DNA from: DASVLX01 sp035552275
Lineage (GTDB): Bacteria; Actinomycetota; Actinomycetes; Mycobacteriales; Pseudonocardiaceae
DNA length: 58,205 nt
Assembly: GCA_035552275.1 (NCBI GenBank)
Contig: DASZLR010000173.1
Coordinates: 1-58,205, forward strand
Direction of reading: 5' to 3'
Of this stretch, positions 1 to 9,682 are shown piece by piece. Position numbers and translations under genes: made by a program. The notes beneath the pieces are model-generated. The model was not told the DNA's origin, did no database searches, and saw nothing but the letters and a program-made list of their open reading frames with translations. Each line of letters starts with the position of its first letter. Position 1 is the stretch's first letter.

Positions 1-165
1 CGGCGTGATCGGCTGGCCGGCGGTCTCCAGGCGGCTCTGCTTGGCCGATGACCAACCGGCCTTCTTGGCGATTTCACCGCTCTTCAGGCCGGTGGCCTCA
101 CGCCAACCGCGCAGCACACGGGAGATCCGCCGGATGCGGACGCTCGCCTTGAAGAACTCGGACAC
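1..165 (-). CDS. XRE-type helix-turn-helix regulator, 5' part only
   Basis: N-terminal 55 codons of a gene that runs off the left edge. The start is GTG at 165-163, five bases after a clear GGAGGT (176-171). The translation begins MSEFFKASVRIRRISRVLRG and continues with a typical XRE helix-turn-helix (EATGLKSGEIAKKAGWSSAKQSRLE, written here without its flanks). This style of HTH is common in actinobacterial Scr1/DUF5753 regulators, but the C-terminal domain lies outside the window, so the subfamily is inference. It is divergent from the small gene at 366. Confidence 0.75.
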   Translation of the reverse strand, partial: MSEFFKASVRIRRISRVLRGWREATGLKSGEIAKKAGWSSAKQSRLETAGQPITP

Positions 166-365
166 CGGCTACCTCCATACACGTGGGTGATCACTGCCCA
201 AGAGCCTACGGAACTGATGGAACGCGCACTGTCACCCGATCGAGTGATCCATGGGATTTCCACGGCGTTGCTGTTGCTCAGACGACGGTACCCGTGGATG
301 CTCGAATACAACGTCCAGTCGTTCCGTACTAGCGGCGAGACAGCGACGACACAGTAGGAGGAGCA

Positions 366-596
366 ATGCACGGCGGCGCGACGATCGGCGGATGGATCGA
401 CATCGAGGACGACTGCGCGATGAGCTACACCGCGTTCACCAAACACGTCGAAATATCGTTTGGGCACGGCTCCGGACAGTTGGTCATGGTCATCGAGCTG
501 GGCGCGCTGGCCGCGTTGGGTGAGGCGGCCCAGACCGCACTCACCGAGGCACGGGCCAGGGCGGCAACGACATCGAAGACGACGAGCGAGAGCTAA
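366..596 (+). CDS. small hypothetical protein (76 aa)
   Basis: Begins with ATG three bases after AGGAGG (357-362), a strong ribosome site, and has normal GC-rich codon use. The product is acidic at the N-terminus, with a short hydrophobic stretch (LVMVIELGALAALG) and a Thr/Ala-rich tail. I do not recognise a family; small proteins of this look occur beside XRE regulators in actinomycetes, which fits its divergent neighbour. Its stop overlaps the end of mraY by four bases, tail to tail. Confidence 0.6.
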   Translation: MHGGATIGGWIDIEDDCAMSYTAFTKHVEISFGHGSGQLVMVIELGALAALGEAAQTALTEARARAATTSKTTSES

Positions 597-1678
597 CTGC
601 CGCCGCCGGAAGTCAGCCAGGTGCTGTAGAACGCGCCGAGGCCGAACATGCAGCAGACCGCGGCCAGCATCCAGAATCTGATAATGACCGTGGTTTCCGC
701 CCACCCGGCTAGTTCAAAATGGTGATGGAACGGCGCCATTCGGAACAATCGTCGCCGGGTTGCCCGGAAGACTCCGATCTGCAGCACCACCGACATCATC
801 TCGACCACGAACAAACCACCGATGATGATCATCAGCAGTTCGGTGCGGGTAGAGATGGACAGCCCGGCCACCAGGCCGCCCAGCGCCAGCGAACCGGTGT
901 CGCCCATGAAGATTTTCGCCGGAGCCGCGTTCCACCACAGGAATCCGACGCACGCGCCCATCGCGGCCGCGCCGACCAGCGCCAGGTCCAGCGGGTCGCG
1001 CACGTAGAAGCAGGCCGGCTTGAGCGCCTTTTCGCAGTCATGGCCGGCCTGGAAGAACGCGATCACCGTGTACGTGGCCATCACCATCGCCGAACTGCCG
1101 CCGGCCAACCCGTCCAGGCCGTCGGTGAAGTTCACCGCGTTCGACCAGCCGGCCACCGCCAGGTAGCAGAAGATCACGAAGCCGACCGAGCCGAACGAGA
1201 TGACAGCGATGTCCCGGCCGTAGGACAGGTTGATCGACGCCGGCCGCAGCCCGTAGCTGTCCGCGAACTGCAATGCCAGGATGGCGAACGCGACGGTGGC
1301 CAGTGACTGGCCGACCAGCTTCGCGGTCTTGTTCAGGCCCAGGTTGCGCTGCCGGCGGATCTTGATGAAGTCGTCCAGGAAGCCGACCATGCCCAACGAC
1401 GTGGTCAGCAGCAGCACCAGCATCCCGGACGCGGTCGGCCCCTGCTGCGCCGAGCCGAACGCGTTGACCAGGTGGGCGGCCGCGTAGCCGGCCCAGATGG
1501 CGATGATGATCGCCACGCCGCCCATGGTCGGCGTGCCGCGCTTGGACTTGTGGCCCTGCGGCCCTTCCTCGCGGATCTCCTGCCCGAACCCCTGCCTGGT
1601 GAACACCCGGATCAGGTACGGGGTGAACATGATGGAGACGAACATCGCGACGGCGGCGGCGATCAGGATGCCCTTCAC
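593..1678 (-). CDS. mraY: phospho-N-acetylmuramoyl-pentapeptide-transferase MraY
   Basis: Polytopic membrane enzyme that moves phospho-MurNAc-pentapeptide from UDP to undecaprenyl phosphate, making lipid I. The 361-aa product has the family length and landmarks: LDDF near residues 101-104, NFTDGLDG near 183-190, MGDTGS near 258-263 and the FHHHFE motif near 317-322. The start is GTG inside a GTGA overlap with the murF stop, so the two are translationally coupled. No murD, ftsW or murG follows; instead the next gene to the left is convergent, which breaks the usual dcw order. Confidence 0.97.
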   Translation of the reverse strand: MKGILIAAAVAMFVSIMFTPYLIRVFTRQGFGQEIREEGPQGHKSKRGTPTMGGVAIIIAIWAGYAAAHLVNAFGSAQQGPTASGMLVLLLTTSLGMVGFLDDFIKIRRQRNLGLNKTAKLVGQSLATVAFAILALQFADSYGLRPASINLSYGRDIAVISFGSVGFVIFCYLAVAGWSNAVNFTDGLDGLAGGSSAMVMATYTVIAFFQAGHDCEKALKPACFYVRDPLDLALVGAAAMGACVGFLWWNAAPAKIFMGDTGSLALGGLVAGLSISTRTELLMIIIGGLFVVEMMSVVLQIGVFRATRRRLFRMAPFHHHFELAGWAETTVIIRFWMLAAVCCMFGLGAFYSTWLTSGGGS

Positions 1679-3183
1679 CGGCCACCACCCGTGTTCGCGC
1701 GCTCGGCCGACAGGTCATCGGCGAGCAGGGCCTCGGCGATCCGCCACAGGCCAACCGCGTTGGATGCCTTGACCAGCACCACATCCCCCGGCGCGAGTTG
1801 CTCGCGCAGCAGCGCGACCGCGCCGTCGACGTCCGGCACCAGCACCGACTCCTCTCCCCATGAGCCTTCCAGGCACGCGCCCTGGTGCATCGGCCGGGCG
1901 TCCTCGCCGACCACCACAAGCTTGCCGATGTCCAGCCGCACGGCCAGCCGCCCGATGTCGTCGTGCGCGCTGATCGACTCCGGACCCAACTCGCCCATCG
2001 GCCCCAGCACCGCCCAACTCCGCCGTCGGCCGGACCGGCTCATCGTGGCAAGCGCCTTGAGCGCGGCCCGCATCGACTCCGGATTGGCGTTGTAGGCGTC
2101 GTTGACGACGGTCACCCCGTCGGAGCGGGTGGTCACCGCCATCCGGTTCGCCGACACCGGGCGGGCCCGGCCCAGACCGTCCGCGACATCAGCCAGACTC
2201 GCGCCCAGTTCCAGCGCGACAGCGGCGGCGAGCAGCGCGTTGCCGGTCTGGTGCGCGCCGTGCAGGCCGAGTTGGACGTCGATCTCGCCGGCCGGGGCGA
2301 CCAGCCGGAACGCCGGCCGGGCCGCGTCGTCCAGCCGGACATCGACGGCTCGCACGGTGGCCAGCGGCGATTCGCCGGTCAGCACCACCCGCGCCGAGGT
2401 CCGCCGCGCCATCGCGGCCACCAGCGGATCGTCGGCGTTGAGCACCGCGACCCCACCGTCAGCGGCCGGGGGCAGCGATTCGACCAGTTCGCCTTTGGCG
2501 GCCGCGATCGCTTCTCGGGAGCCGAATTCGCCCAGATGCGCGCTGCCCACGTTGATCACCACGCCGATCCGCGGCGGCGCGATCCGGCACAGTTCGGCGA
2601 TGTGGCCGGGGCCGCGCGCGGACAGCTCCAGCACCAGGTGCCGGGTGTGCTCGTCGGCGCGCAGCGCGGTCCACGGGTGGCCCAGTTCGTTGTTGAACGA
2701 CCCGGGCGGGGCCACCGTCGGCCCCAGCGGCGCCAGCAGCGTGGCAATCAAGTCCTTTGTGGACGTTTTACCGGACGATCCGGTCACCCCGACCACCGAC
2801 AGCCCACCGGGGCGCAGCTCTTCGACCACCTCGTGGGCCAGTGCCGCCAAGCCGGTGAGCACGGCCGCGCCGGACCCGTCCCGGTCGCCGGCCAGCGCCA
2901 GCGCACGGCTTTCGCCAGCTTCGATCGGCGGCACGATCACTGTCGGCACACCGGTTTCCCGGGCGGCCAGCACGCCGACCGCGCCGGCTGCGACCGCGCG
3001 AGCGGCGAAGTCGTGACCGTCCACCCGCTCGCCGGGCACCGCGACGAACAGGTCGCCCGGCCCGATCCGACGGGAGTCGAACTCGACCGCGCCGGTCACC
3101 AGTTCGGCACCGTGCGCGGCATCAGTGCCATCCAGTCGGCCGCCCACCAGTTCGGCGATCCGGGCCAGTGTCAACGGAATCAC
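1675..3183 (-). CDS. murF: UDP-N-acetylmuramoyl-tripeptide--D-alanyl-D-alanine ligase MurF
   Basis: Cytoplasmic ATP-dependent Mur ligase adding D-Ala-D-Ala to the UDP-MurNAc-tripeptide. The 502-aa protein shows the N-terminal substrate domain (FDSRRIGPGDLFVA), the ATP loop GVTGSSGKTST near residues 132-142 and the C-terminal-domain motif NDAYNANPESM. It starts with GTG in a GTGA overlap with the murE stop and overlaps the mraY start in the same way, so murE-murF-mraY form one coupled transcript. Confidence 0.97.
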   Translation of the reverse strand: MIPLTLARIAELVGGRLDGTDAAHGAELVTGAVEFDSRRIGPGDLFVAVPGERVDGHDFAARAVAAGAVGVLAARETGVPTVIVPPIEAGESRALALAGDRDGSGAAVLTGLAALAHEVVEELRPGGLSVVGVTGSSGKTSTKDLIATLLAPLGPTVAPPGSFNNELGHPWTALRADEHTRHLVLELSARGPGHIAELCRIAPPRIGVVINVGSAHLGEFGSREAIAAAKGELVESLPPAADGGVAVLNADDPLVAAMARRTSARVVLTGESPLATVRAVDVRLDDAARPAFRLVAPAGEIDVQLGLHGAHQTGNALLAAAVALELGASLADVADGLGRARPVSANRMAVTTRSDGVTVVNDAYNANPESMRAALKALATMSRSGRRRSWAVLGPMGELGPESISAHDDIGRLAVRLDIGKLVVVGEDARPMHQGACLEGSWGEESVLVPDVDGAVALLREQLAPGDVVLVKASNAVGLWRIAEALLADDLSAERANTGGGR

Positions 3184-4766
3184 TGCGAACTCACCTGGCG
3201 GCCCACCCTCGCCCGGATCGCCGCCGCGAGTTCGTCCCGGTCCGAGAATGGGTGCACCACGCCGGCGATCTCCTGCCCGGTCTCGTGGCCCTTGCCGGCC
3301 ACGACCACCACATCGCCGCGATGCGCCGAGGCCACCGCGTGCCGAATGGCCTCCCGCCGGTCGCCGATCTCCACGATCTCGCCGCGCTCGACCGCCGGCA
3401 CCGCGAGCGCGCCGGCCAGCATGGCCGACCGGATCACGGCCGGGTCCTCGCCGCGCGGGTTGTCATCGGTGACCACCAGGAGCTCGGACCGGCGGGCGGC
3501 GGCCTCGCCCATCAGCGGGCGCTTGGCGGTGTCCCGCTCGCCGCCGCAGCCGAGCACCATGATCACCCGGCCGGTGCTGCCGGCCCGACGCAACTGGGCG
3601 TGCACGGCGTCCAGAGCGAGTGCCACTGCGGCCGGCTTGTGTGAGTAGTCGACCACGGCGGTGAAGTCCTGGCCGGCGTCCACCGACTCCATCCGGCCCG
3701 GCACCCGGACCGCGGCAAGTCCACGACTGATGTCGGCCGCGTCGACCCCCGCCGCGGTGAGGATCGCGGCGGCCAACAACCCGTTGGCGATGTTGAACGC
3801 GCCGGGCAGCCGCAGATCGATCGGGATGCGCTGGCCGTCCGGGCCGATCGCGGTGAACCGCTGGCCACCATCGTCGGCGGTGCGCACGTCCTCGGCGGTC
3901 CAACTCGCCGCGCCGGGCGGCCGCTCGGTGGACACGGTCACGGTGTTCGGGCAGACCAGCCGGCGACCCCACTCGCCGTCCACGTCGACGATCTCGACGG
4001 CGGACCGGCCGTCGAACAGCTTTGCCTTGGCGGCGAAGTAATCCGCCATGTCCGCGTGGAAGTCGAGATGGTCCTGGGACAAGTTCGTGAACGCGCCGAC
4101 CGCGAACCCGATACCGGTCACCCGGCCCAGCGCCAGCGCGTGGCTGGACACCTCCATCGGCACGTGCGTGACGCCCTGTTCGACCATCAGCGCCAGCAGC
4201 GCCTGTAGGTCTGGGGCCTCCGGGGTGGTGAACGCGCTGGCCAACCGCTCGCCGGCGATCTGGGTCTGCACCGTGCCGATCAGGCCGGTGGTCAGCCCGG
4301 CCGCCCGCAACCCGGACTCGACCAGGTAGGTGGTGGTGGTCTTGCCGGACGTCCCGGTCACCCCGAGGACGGCCAGTTTGCTGGAGGGATCGCCGTAGAC
4401 GCGGGATGCGAGCAGGCCCAGCACCGCGCGCGGATCATCGTGCACCAGAACGGGAACGTCCACGTCACGGAGGGTTGGATGGGCCGCACCGGCCGGGTCG
4501 GTGAGCACGGCGGCAGCGCCGGCGGCGAGCGCGTCGGCGGCGAAGTCGGCGCCGTGCGCGCGGCTGCCCGGCAGCGCCGCGAACAGGTCGCCGGCCCGGA
4601 CCTGCTGCGCCCGCAACGTCACCCCGACCACCTGGGCCGGCTCACCCGAGGCCGAACCCACGCTCCGGGCACCGATCACTGTGGCGAGTTCCAGCACGTC
4701 AACCGGCTCGACGCGGGTCGGCCGCGGCGGCGGGGTGGCGAACTTGCCGTCCGAAATGGCGGGCAC
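3180..4766 (-). CDS. murE: UDP-MurNAc-L-Ala-D-Glu--meso-diaminopimelate ligase MurE
   Basis: Adds the third stem-peptide residue. P-loop GVTGTSGKTT lies near residues 135-144. The DNPR motif near residues 433-436 (TDDNPRGEDP) marks meso-diaminopimelate rather than lysine as substrate, in line with dapA and dapB in this window. The likely start is GTG at 4766 with only a weak ribosome site. Upstream lies a lipase-like gene rather than ftsI, so this gene may need readthrough from ftsI or its own promoter in the 85-base gap. Confidence 0.96.
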   Translation of the reverse strand: MPAISDGKFATPPPRPTRVEPVDVLELATVIGARSVGSASGEPAQVVGVTLRAQQVRAGDLFAALPGSRAHGADFAADALAAGAAAVLTDPAGAAHPTLRDVDVPVLVHDDPRAVLGLLASRVYGDPSSKLAVLGVTGTSGKTTTTYLVESGLRAAGLTTGLIGTVQTQIAGERLASAFTTPEAPDLQALLALMVEQGVTHVPMEVSSHALALGRVTGIGFAVGAFTNLSQDHLDFHADMADYFAAKAKLFDGRSAVEIVDVDGEWGRRLVCPNTVTVSTERPPGAASWTAEDVRTADDGGQRFTAIGPDGQRIPIDLRLPGAFNIANGLLAAAILTAAGVDAADISRGLAAVRVPGRMESVDAGQDFTAVVDYSHKPAAVALALDAVHAQLRRAGSTGRVIMVLGCGGERDTAKRPLMGEAAARRSELLVVTDDNPRGEDPAVIRSAMLAGALAVPAVERGEIVEIGDRREAIRHAVASAHRGDVVVVAGKGHETGQEIAGVVHPFSDRDELAAAIRARVGRQVSSQ

Positions 4767-4851
4767 GCGGGAAGGCTACCTGCGCCAGATGAGCCACCGT
4801 GAGCCCCCCAGGCGTCCAAGATCGACAAGGGTTCCGGTAAGCCACCGCCGG

Positions 4852-5991
4852 TCATGGTGTGGCGAGCAACGGACGCAGGAAAGCGATCGCGTCCGGCATG
4901 GACACGAGCTCTGTTTGGGAGTGTGTGGCGGACGGGTAGGTCTGGTAGGTCACCGGCTGGCCGGCTGCTTGGAGGCTGGATACCAGCTGGTTGGTCAGGA
5001 ATTCGGGGACGACCTCGTCGGTGACGCTCTGAGCGATGAAGACCGGGCGGGGGTAGCCGGTGGTCGGCACATCGAATATCGGGCCCATGACCTGACCGAA
5101 CTGGCTGTCCAGCGGCTTGCCGAGCAACTGGCCCATGGCGATTCCCTGGGTGCGTGCGACCATCGCGTCCAAACACAGGGTCTGCGCGTCGGTGACCAGC
5201 GACGTGCCGAGCGGACTCAGGTATGAGTTGAGGTCGAAGCTCGGGTTCGCGGCCTCGATACCGGCCAGGATGTAGGCGAGCAACGGCGTGAGGCCGGGCA
5301 GGATCGTGGTCTGTGGCGTGAGCCGGGAAAAGATCGGCGTCAGCCCGGACGGGGGTGCGGCCGCCACCGCGCCCCGGAAGTCCAGCTCCGGCGCGTATTG
5401 GGCGGCCAGGTTCGCGGTGAACATCGCCGCGTGCCCGCCCTGGGACAGCCCAGCAACCGCCCACCGGGCGGCGAACAGCCCCGGCGCCAGCCGGCGCATC
5501 GCCCGCACGATGTCGATGGCGCCGTACGCCTCGACCGAGCCATCCAGGTAGGGATGCACGCCGGGACCGCCGAGCCCCGCGTAGTCCGTCGCGACGACCG
5601 CGTAGCCCTGTTGCAGCCAGTCGCCCAGGACCGTGCCTTCTTCGGGATCGAGCGGGTTCACCGACGGTGCGCAGGAGTCGCCCAGGCCGGTGGTGGGGTG
5701 GGTGTAGGACAACACCGGAAAGCCGCCTGCGGGTGCGGTGAAGCTCGGCAGGAACACCCGGCCGGTCACGGTGGTGGGCACGCCGCCGACACCGGTCGAC
5801 GTGTACGTGACGCGGATGCCCATGGCGGCGCCGGTCGGCCACTGGGCGGCGGGTAGCTGGGCGATGCCGGTGAGGGTGCCCGGCGGTGCGGGCGGCGCGG
5901 TCGCCGCCGTCGCGGACGCCCCGGCGAGGCCGCACACGAGCGCGGTCAGCAAAGCCAGGGACACGGCCACAACCGCCCGCCACAGACGCAT
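4852..5991 (-). CDS. secreted alpha/beta hydrolase, secretory lipase type
   Basis: 379 aa with a clear Sec signal peptide (MRLW, hydrophobic core AVVAVSLALLTALVCGLAG, then an Ala-rich cleavage region around 25-31). The mature part has the nucleophile elbow GLSQGGHA, a lid-like middle section and a late segment ending at a His (YPSATHSQTEL) that fits the catalytic His. The overall pattern matches secretory lipases of the fungal LIP type, which actinomycetes also carry. Substrate unknown. It is an unusual passenger inside the dcw cluster, between ftsI and murE and on the same strand. A role in envelope lipid turnover is only inference. Confidence 0.8.
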   Translation of the reverse strand: MRLWRAVVAVSLALLTALVCGLAGASATAATAPPAPPGTLTGIAQLPAAQWPTGAAMGIRVTYTSTGVGGVPTTVTGRVFLPSFTAPAGGFPVLSYTHPTTGLGDSCAPSVNPLDPEEGTVLGDWLQQGYAVVATDYAGLGGPGVHPYLDGSVEAYGAIDIVRAMRRLAPGLFAARWAVAGLSQGGHAAMFTANLAAQYAPELDFRGAVAAAPPSGLTPIFSRLTPQTTILPGLTPLLAYILAGIEAANPSFDLNSYLSPLGTSLVTDAQTLCLDAMVARTQGIAMGQLLGKPLDSQFGQVMGPIFDVPTTGYPRPVFIAQSVTDEVVPEFLTNQLVSSLQAAGQPVTYQTYPSATHSQTELVSMPDAIAFLRPLLATP

Positions 5992-6098
5992 TCGCGCACG
6001 CTAACCAATGAATTGGCCGCGCACCAAGACCCCATCGAAATGTACTAATCCGCCCCGTGGTTCGGGGTCGGCTCGTTGGCATCTCGCGCTAGGAAGCC

Positions 6099-7994
6099 CT
6101 ACTGCTGCGCGACGAGCGTGTAGTACGGGGTCTGCGTGGGCGAGACCGGCAACTGGAACCGCTGCGCCAGATACGAGGCGATGTCGTGGAACAGCGGGGC
6201 CGCCGTCTGGCCGCCCTCGGCGCCATCGCTGGGCTGGTTCAGCATGATGCCCACCACGAACCTCGGGTTGTCGGCCGACAGGATGCCGGCGAACGTGACG
6301 GTGTTCTTGCTGGTGCTGTAGCAATTGCAGGCCGGGTCGATCTGCTGCGCGGTGCCGGTCTTGCCGGAGATCTGGTAGCCGGGCACGGCCGCCGACGGCC
6401 CGGTGCCGCCCTGCGGTGTCTTCGCCTGCTGGGTGACCGCGCGCATCATCATCCGCACCGTCTGCGCGGTCTGCGCGCTGACCACCCGCACGCCGGCCGG
6501 CTGCGGGGTCGGCACCACGGTGCCGTCGGGCTGGGTCACCGACTCGATGATCCGCGGCGGCACCCGCACGCCATCGTTGGCGATCGCCTGGTACATCCCG
6601 GCCATCTGCAAGACGGTCATCGACAGGCCCTGGCCGATCGGCAGGTTGCCAAACGTCGAGCCGGACCACTTGTCGATCGCCGGCACGTATCCGCCGCTCT
6701 CGCCGGGCAGCCCGACCCCCGTCGGCTGGCCGAGCCCCATCTTCATCAACATGTCGTAATACCGTTGCGGGCCAACCTGTTGCGCCAGTTCGTCGGCGCC
6801 GATGTTGGACGATTTCGCGAAGATGCCGGTGACCGTGTAGAGCTCGTCCGGGTGCACCCAGTCGTCGTGGATCACTCGGTCCGCGACACGCAGTTCGGAC
6901 GGAATGTTGACGGTCGACGTCGGGGTGACCAGGCCTTCGTCGATCGCCGCCGCAGCGGTGACGATCTTGTTCACCGAGCCGGGCTCGTAGGGCGTGGTGA
7001 CGGCGTAGTCGCCCAGTTGCGCCGGGGTCGCGCCGGCTGGGTTGTTCGGGTCGAAGCTCTCGTCATCGGCCAGGCCGTAGACCTCGCCGGTGTGCGCGTC
7101 CATGACCACCGCGACGCCGTCCTTGGCGCCCGTTTTGGCCACGTACTCGGCCAGCTTCTGCTGCAACTCGTACTGCACATCGGAGTCGATGGTGAGTTGC
7201 ACGTTCCCGCCCGGCACCGCGGACTGCGCGTCCCGCACCGTGTTCGGGATCATCACCTGGTTGTTGCCCTGCTGGGTGTCCACCCACTCCATGCCGGCCC
7301 GGCCCGCCAGTTGGGAGTCCATTTCGGACTCCAGGCCGACGTCACCCTTGAGGCCGGCCGGGTTGGAGTCGGTCTGCCAGCGCGCCAACCCGATGATGTT
7401 CGACCCCACCGAGCCGTCCGGATAGACCCGCTCGGACCGGTCCTCCGCGCCGATCTCCGGAAAGTCGGTGGTGATCTGGGCGGCGGCCGTCGGGTCGACC
7501 GTCCGGTCCAGGTACACGAAGTTGACGTTCGACCGCAGCTTGGTCAGCAGGTCCGGTTCGCTGACCTGGCTGCCCAACAGCCGGGCCATCTCGTCGGCGA
7601 TGGCCTGGATGTGCTGGTCGTAGCCGACACCCTTGTGCAGAGAGGCGTTCTTCGGGTCGCTCCATTGCGACCGCAGCTGTTTCGGCTGCGCGTAGAGCGC
7701 CTTGATGTCGATGCTGAAGGCGAGTTTGACGCCGTCCCGGTCGATGATCGCACCGCGCTGCGCCGGAGTGAACACCTGGGTCGCGCGCTGCTGCTCGGCC
7801 TTCGCGGACAGCGCGCCGGCCTGGAATCCCTGCACGTCGACCAGCCGCGCCCCGGCCAGCACCAGCGCCAGCACCATCAGGATGCGGCCGACCATCAGGC
7901 GTGGCTTGGAGTTCGGGTTGATCGACTTCCGCCGACGCCGGCGCGGGGGCGCGGCCACCGGTCGCGCTGGCCGCCGATACGCGGCTTGCGTCAT
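6099..7994 (-). CDS. ftsI: peptidoglycan D,D-transpeptidase FtsI (PBP3/PbpB, class B)
   Basis: Septal cross-linking enzyme. 631 aa: Arg-rich cytoplasmic N-terminus, one membrane segment near residues 33-50, dimerisation domain starting AQRGAIIDRDG, then the penicillin-binding domain with SVNK (active Ser near residue 340), SSN near 395 and SGKTGTAQ near 543-548. ATG at 7994 lies three bases after the ftsL-like stop. The next gene downstream is the lipase-like insertion. Confidence 0.96.
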   Translation of the reverse strand: MTQAAYRRPARPVAAPPRRRRRKSINPNSKPRLMVGRILMVLALVLAGARLVDVQGFQAGALSAKAEQQRATQVFTPAQRGAIIDRDGVKLAFSIDIKALYAQPKQLRSQWSDPKNASLHKGVGYDQHIQAIADEMARLLGSQVSEPDLLTKLRSNVNFVYLDRTVDPTAAAQITTDFPEIGAEDRSERVYPDGSVGSNIIGLARWQTDSNPAGLKGDVGLESEMDSQLAGRAGMEWVDTQQGNNQVMIPNTVRDAQSAVPGGNVQLTIDSDVQYELQQKLAEYVAKTGAKDGVAVVMDAHTGEVYGLADDESFDPNNPAGATPAQLGDYAVTTPYEPGSVNKIVTAAAAIDEGLVTPTSTVNIPSELRVADRVIHDDWVHPDELYTVTGIFAKSSNIGADELAQQVGPQRYYDMLMKMGLGQPTGVGLPGESGGYVPAIDKWSGSTFGNLPIGQGLSMTVLQMAGMYQAIANDGVRVPPRIIESVTQPDGTVVPTPQPAGVRVVSAQTAQTVRMMMRAVTQQAKTPQGGTGPSAAVPGYQISGKTGTAQQIDPACNCYSTSKNTVTFAGILSADNPRFVVGIMLNQPSDGAEGGQTAAPLFHDIASYLAQRFQLPVSPTQTPYYTLVAQQ

Positions 7995-7997
7995 CGC

Positions 7998-8723
7998 TCA
8001 GCCTCCCGCCGGCGTTCGGCTGGTCGGCGGGATGGTCGGCGGGGTGGTGGTGGTGTGGTTGGCCGGCGCGGTGGTGCTCGGGCGGCTCGGCGGCGTGGCT
8101 GGCGGGGGCGCGGGGGGCGGCGGCGCGGTGGCGGCCGAGGGCGTGCCGACCACGGTGACCGACCCGTCCGGGCCGACCACCAGATGCGCCGGATCACCGG
8201 CGGGCACCATGCCGAGCTGCTTTGCCCGTGCTGCCAGGGCTTCCGGCGAATTGCCCTGCGCCACCTGCTGCTGCATGCTCTGCACCTGCTCGGACAGCGC
8301 CCCGGTGTCCTGCTGGGCCTGAGCGAGTTTGTACGAGTCGGCGGTCGCCTGGGTGGACAGCCAGAGGGTGGCCACCACGCCGGCCACGAGCAGGCTGATC
8401 ACCAGCACCACGAAGCTGACCCGGCCGGCCGGGCGCGGGCCACGTTCGGCGCGCGGGCCGACCATCCGCTGGGTGCGCTGGGCCCGCCGCGCGTAGGCGC
8501 GCTCGGCCGCGGCTGATCGGGCCCGGCTGGCGCCGGACCGCTCCGGCGTCGGAGTGAGCCGGGTGACGCCCTCGCCCTGTCGTGGCTGCGTGGACTGTCG
8601 TGGCTGGGCGGACCTGGTGGGCTTGGCCGGGTTGGTCAGGTTCGACGGGTTGGCCCTGGTGCGGGTTCGGGTCGGCGGCGTGGGAGCGCCGCTGGGCGGT
8701 GTCGCCCGAGCCGGCGCCGTCAT
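7998..8723 (-). CDS. ftsL: FtsL-like cell division membrane protein
   Basis: Bitopic divisome protein by position (rsmH-ftsL-ftsI) and shape. A long disordered Pro/Thr/Arg N-terminus (about 95 residues) is followed by one membrane helix (FVVLVISLLVAGVVATLWLS), a short coiled coil with Gln repeats (LSEQVQSMQQQVAQ) and a low-complexity Pro/Thr tail of about 60 residues. FtsL proteins diverge quickly, so the call rests mainly on context. Start ATG overlaps the rsmH stop (ATGA). Confidence 0.85.
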   Translation of the reverse strand: MTAPARATPPSGAPTPPTRTRTRANPSNLTNPAKPTRSAQPRQSTQPRQGEGVTRLTPTPERSGASRARSAAAERAYARRAQRTQRMVGPRAERGPRPAGRVSFVVLVISLLVAGVVATLWLSTQATADSYKLAQAQQDTGALSEQVQSMQQQVAQGNSPEALAARAKQLGMVPAGDPAHLVVGPDGSVTVVGTPSAATAPPPPAPPPATPPSRPSTTAPANHTTTTPPTIPPTSRTPAGG

Positions 8724-9682
8724 GCGGCAGCCTCCTCGATCCGCTCGGCGGCCCGCAGCCGCACCGGGGCGGCCCGCGGGTTCCGGGCGATCTCGGCCTC
8801 GTCGGCCTGTTCCGCGCCGCGGGTGACCAGCCGCAGCCGCGGCCCATGGCCGGGCAACTCAACCGGCAGGCCAGCCGGCGTGCGCGACTGCGACCACTCC
8901 CGGAACACCCGCTTGACGATGCGGTCCTCAAGGGACTGATAGGACTCCACGACGATGCGGCCGCCGACGGCCAGGGCTTCGAGGGCGGCCGGCACCGCGC
9001 GGGCCAGCACATCCAACTCGCCGTTGACCTCGATCCGCAACGCCTGGAAGGTGCGCTTGGCCGGATGGCCGCCGGTGCGCCGGGATGCGGCCGGCACCGC
9101 CTGGTAGAGCAGTTCGACCAGCCTTGCACTGGTGGAGAAGGGTTCCCGGGCGCGCTCCGCGCCGATCGCGGCGGCGATCCGACGGGCGAACCGCTCCTCG
9201 CCGTACTCGCGCAGGATGCGGGCCAGCTCCGGCACCGGGTAGTCGTTGAGCACATCGGCGGCGGTGATCCCGGCGTCCTGGTTCATCCGCATGTCCAGCG
9301 GAACGTCCTGGGAATAGGCGAAACCGCGCTCCGGCTCGTCCAGTTGCAACGAGGAGACGCCGAGATCGAACAAGACGCCCTGCACGCTGGACAGGCCGAG
9401 CTCGGCCAGCGCGGCCGGCAGCCCGTCGTAGACGGCGTGCACCAGGTGGACGCGATCACCATGGCGGGCAAGGCGTTCGCCGGCCAACTCCAACGCACGG
9501 GTGTCCCGGTCGAGACCGATCAGGACCAAGCGGGGATGGCTGGACAGCAGGGCGTCGGCGTGCCCGCCCAGGCCCACGGTGGCATCGACCAGAACGGCGG
9601 CGCGGTCGGCCAGGGCCGGCGCCAACAGATCGAGAACCCGGTGCAGCAGCACCGGCACATGCCGAGCGGACGTCTCTGCCAT
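8720..9682 (-). CDS. rsmH: 16S rRNA (cytosine(1402)-N(4))-methyltransferase RsmH
   Basis: SAM-dependent methyltransferase (formerly MraW). It opens with HVPVLLHRVLDLL and has the SAM loop VDATVGLGGHAD near residues 32-43, plus conserved FDLGVSSLQLD, ERGFAYSQDVPLDMRM and RTGGHPAKRTFQALRIEVN. I place the start at ATG 9682 because AAAGGGGG lies six bases upstream; a TTG two codons further out is possible. The stop overlaps the ftsL-like start. Confidence 0.96.
   Translation of the reverse strand: MAETSARHVPVLLHRVLDLLAPALADRAAVLVDATVGLGGHADALLSSHPRLVLIGLDRDTRALELAGERLARHGDRVHLVHAVYDGLPAALAELGLSSVQGVLFDLGVSSLQLDEPERGFAYSQDVPLDMRMNQDAGITAADVLNDYPVPELARILREYGEERFARRIAAAIGAERAREPFSTSARLVELLYQAVPAASRRTGGHPAKRTFQALRIEVNGELDVLARAVPAALEALAVGGRIVVESYQSLEDRIVKRVFREWSQSRTPAGLPVELPGHGPRLRLVTRGAEQADEAEIARNPRAAPVRLRAAERIEEAAA

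Noticed and set aside
1885..3648. 587-aa plus-strand frame antisense to murE/murF
   Set aside because: Shadow of two clearly real Mur ligases; no ribosome site or motif.
4676..6082. 468-aa minus-strand frame over the lipase gene
   Set aside because: Overlaps the signal-peptide hydrolase in another frame; low-complexity Arg/Pro sequence, no family features.
5992..6098. Terminator between ftsI and the lipase gene
   Set aside because: A small CCCCG/CGGGG hairpin exists, but no T-run follows, so a terminator cannot be supported.
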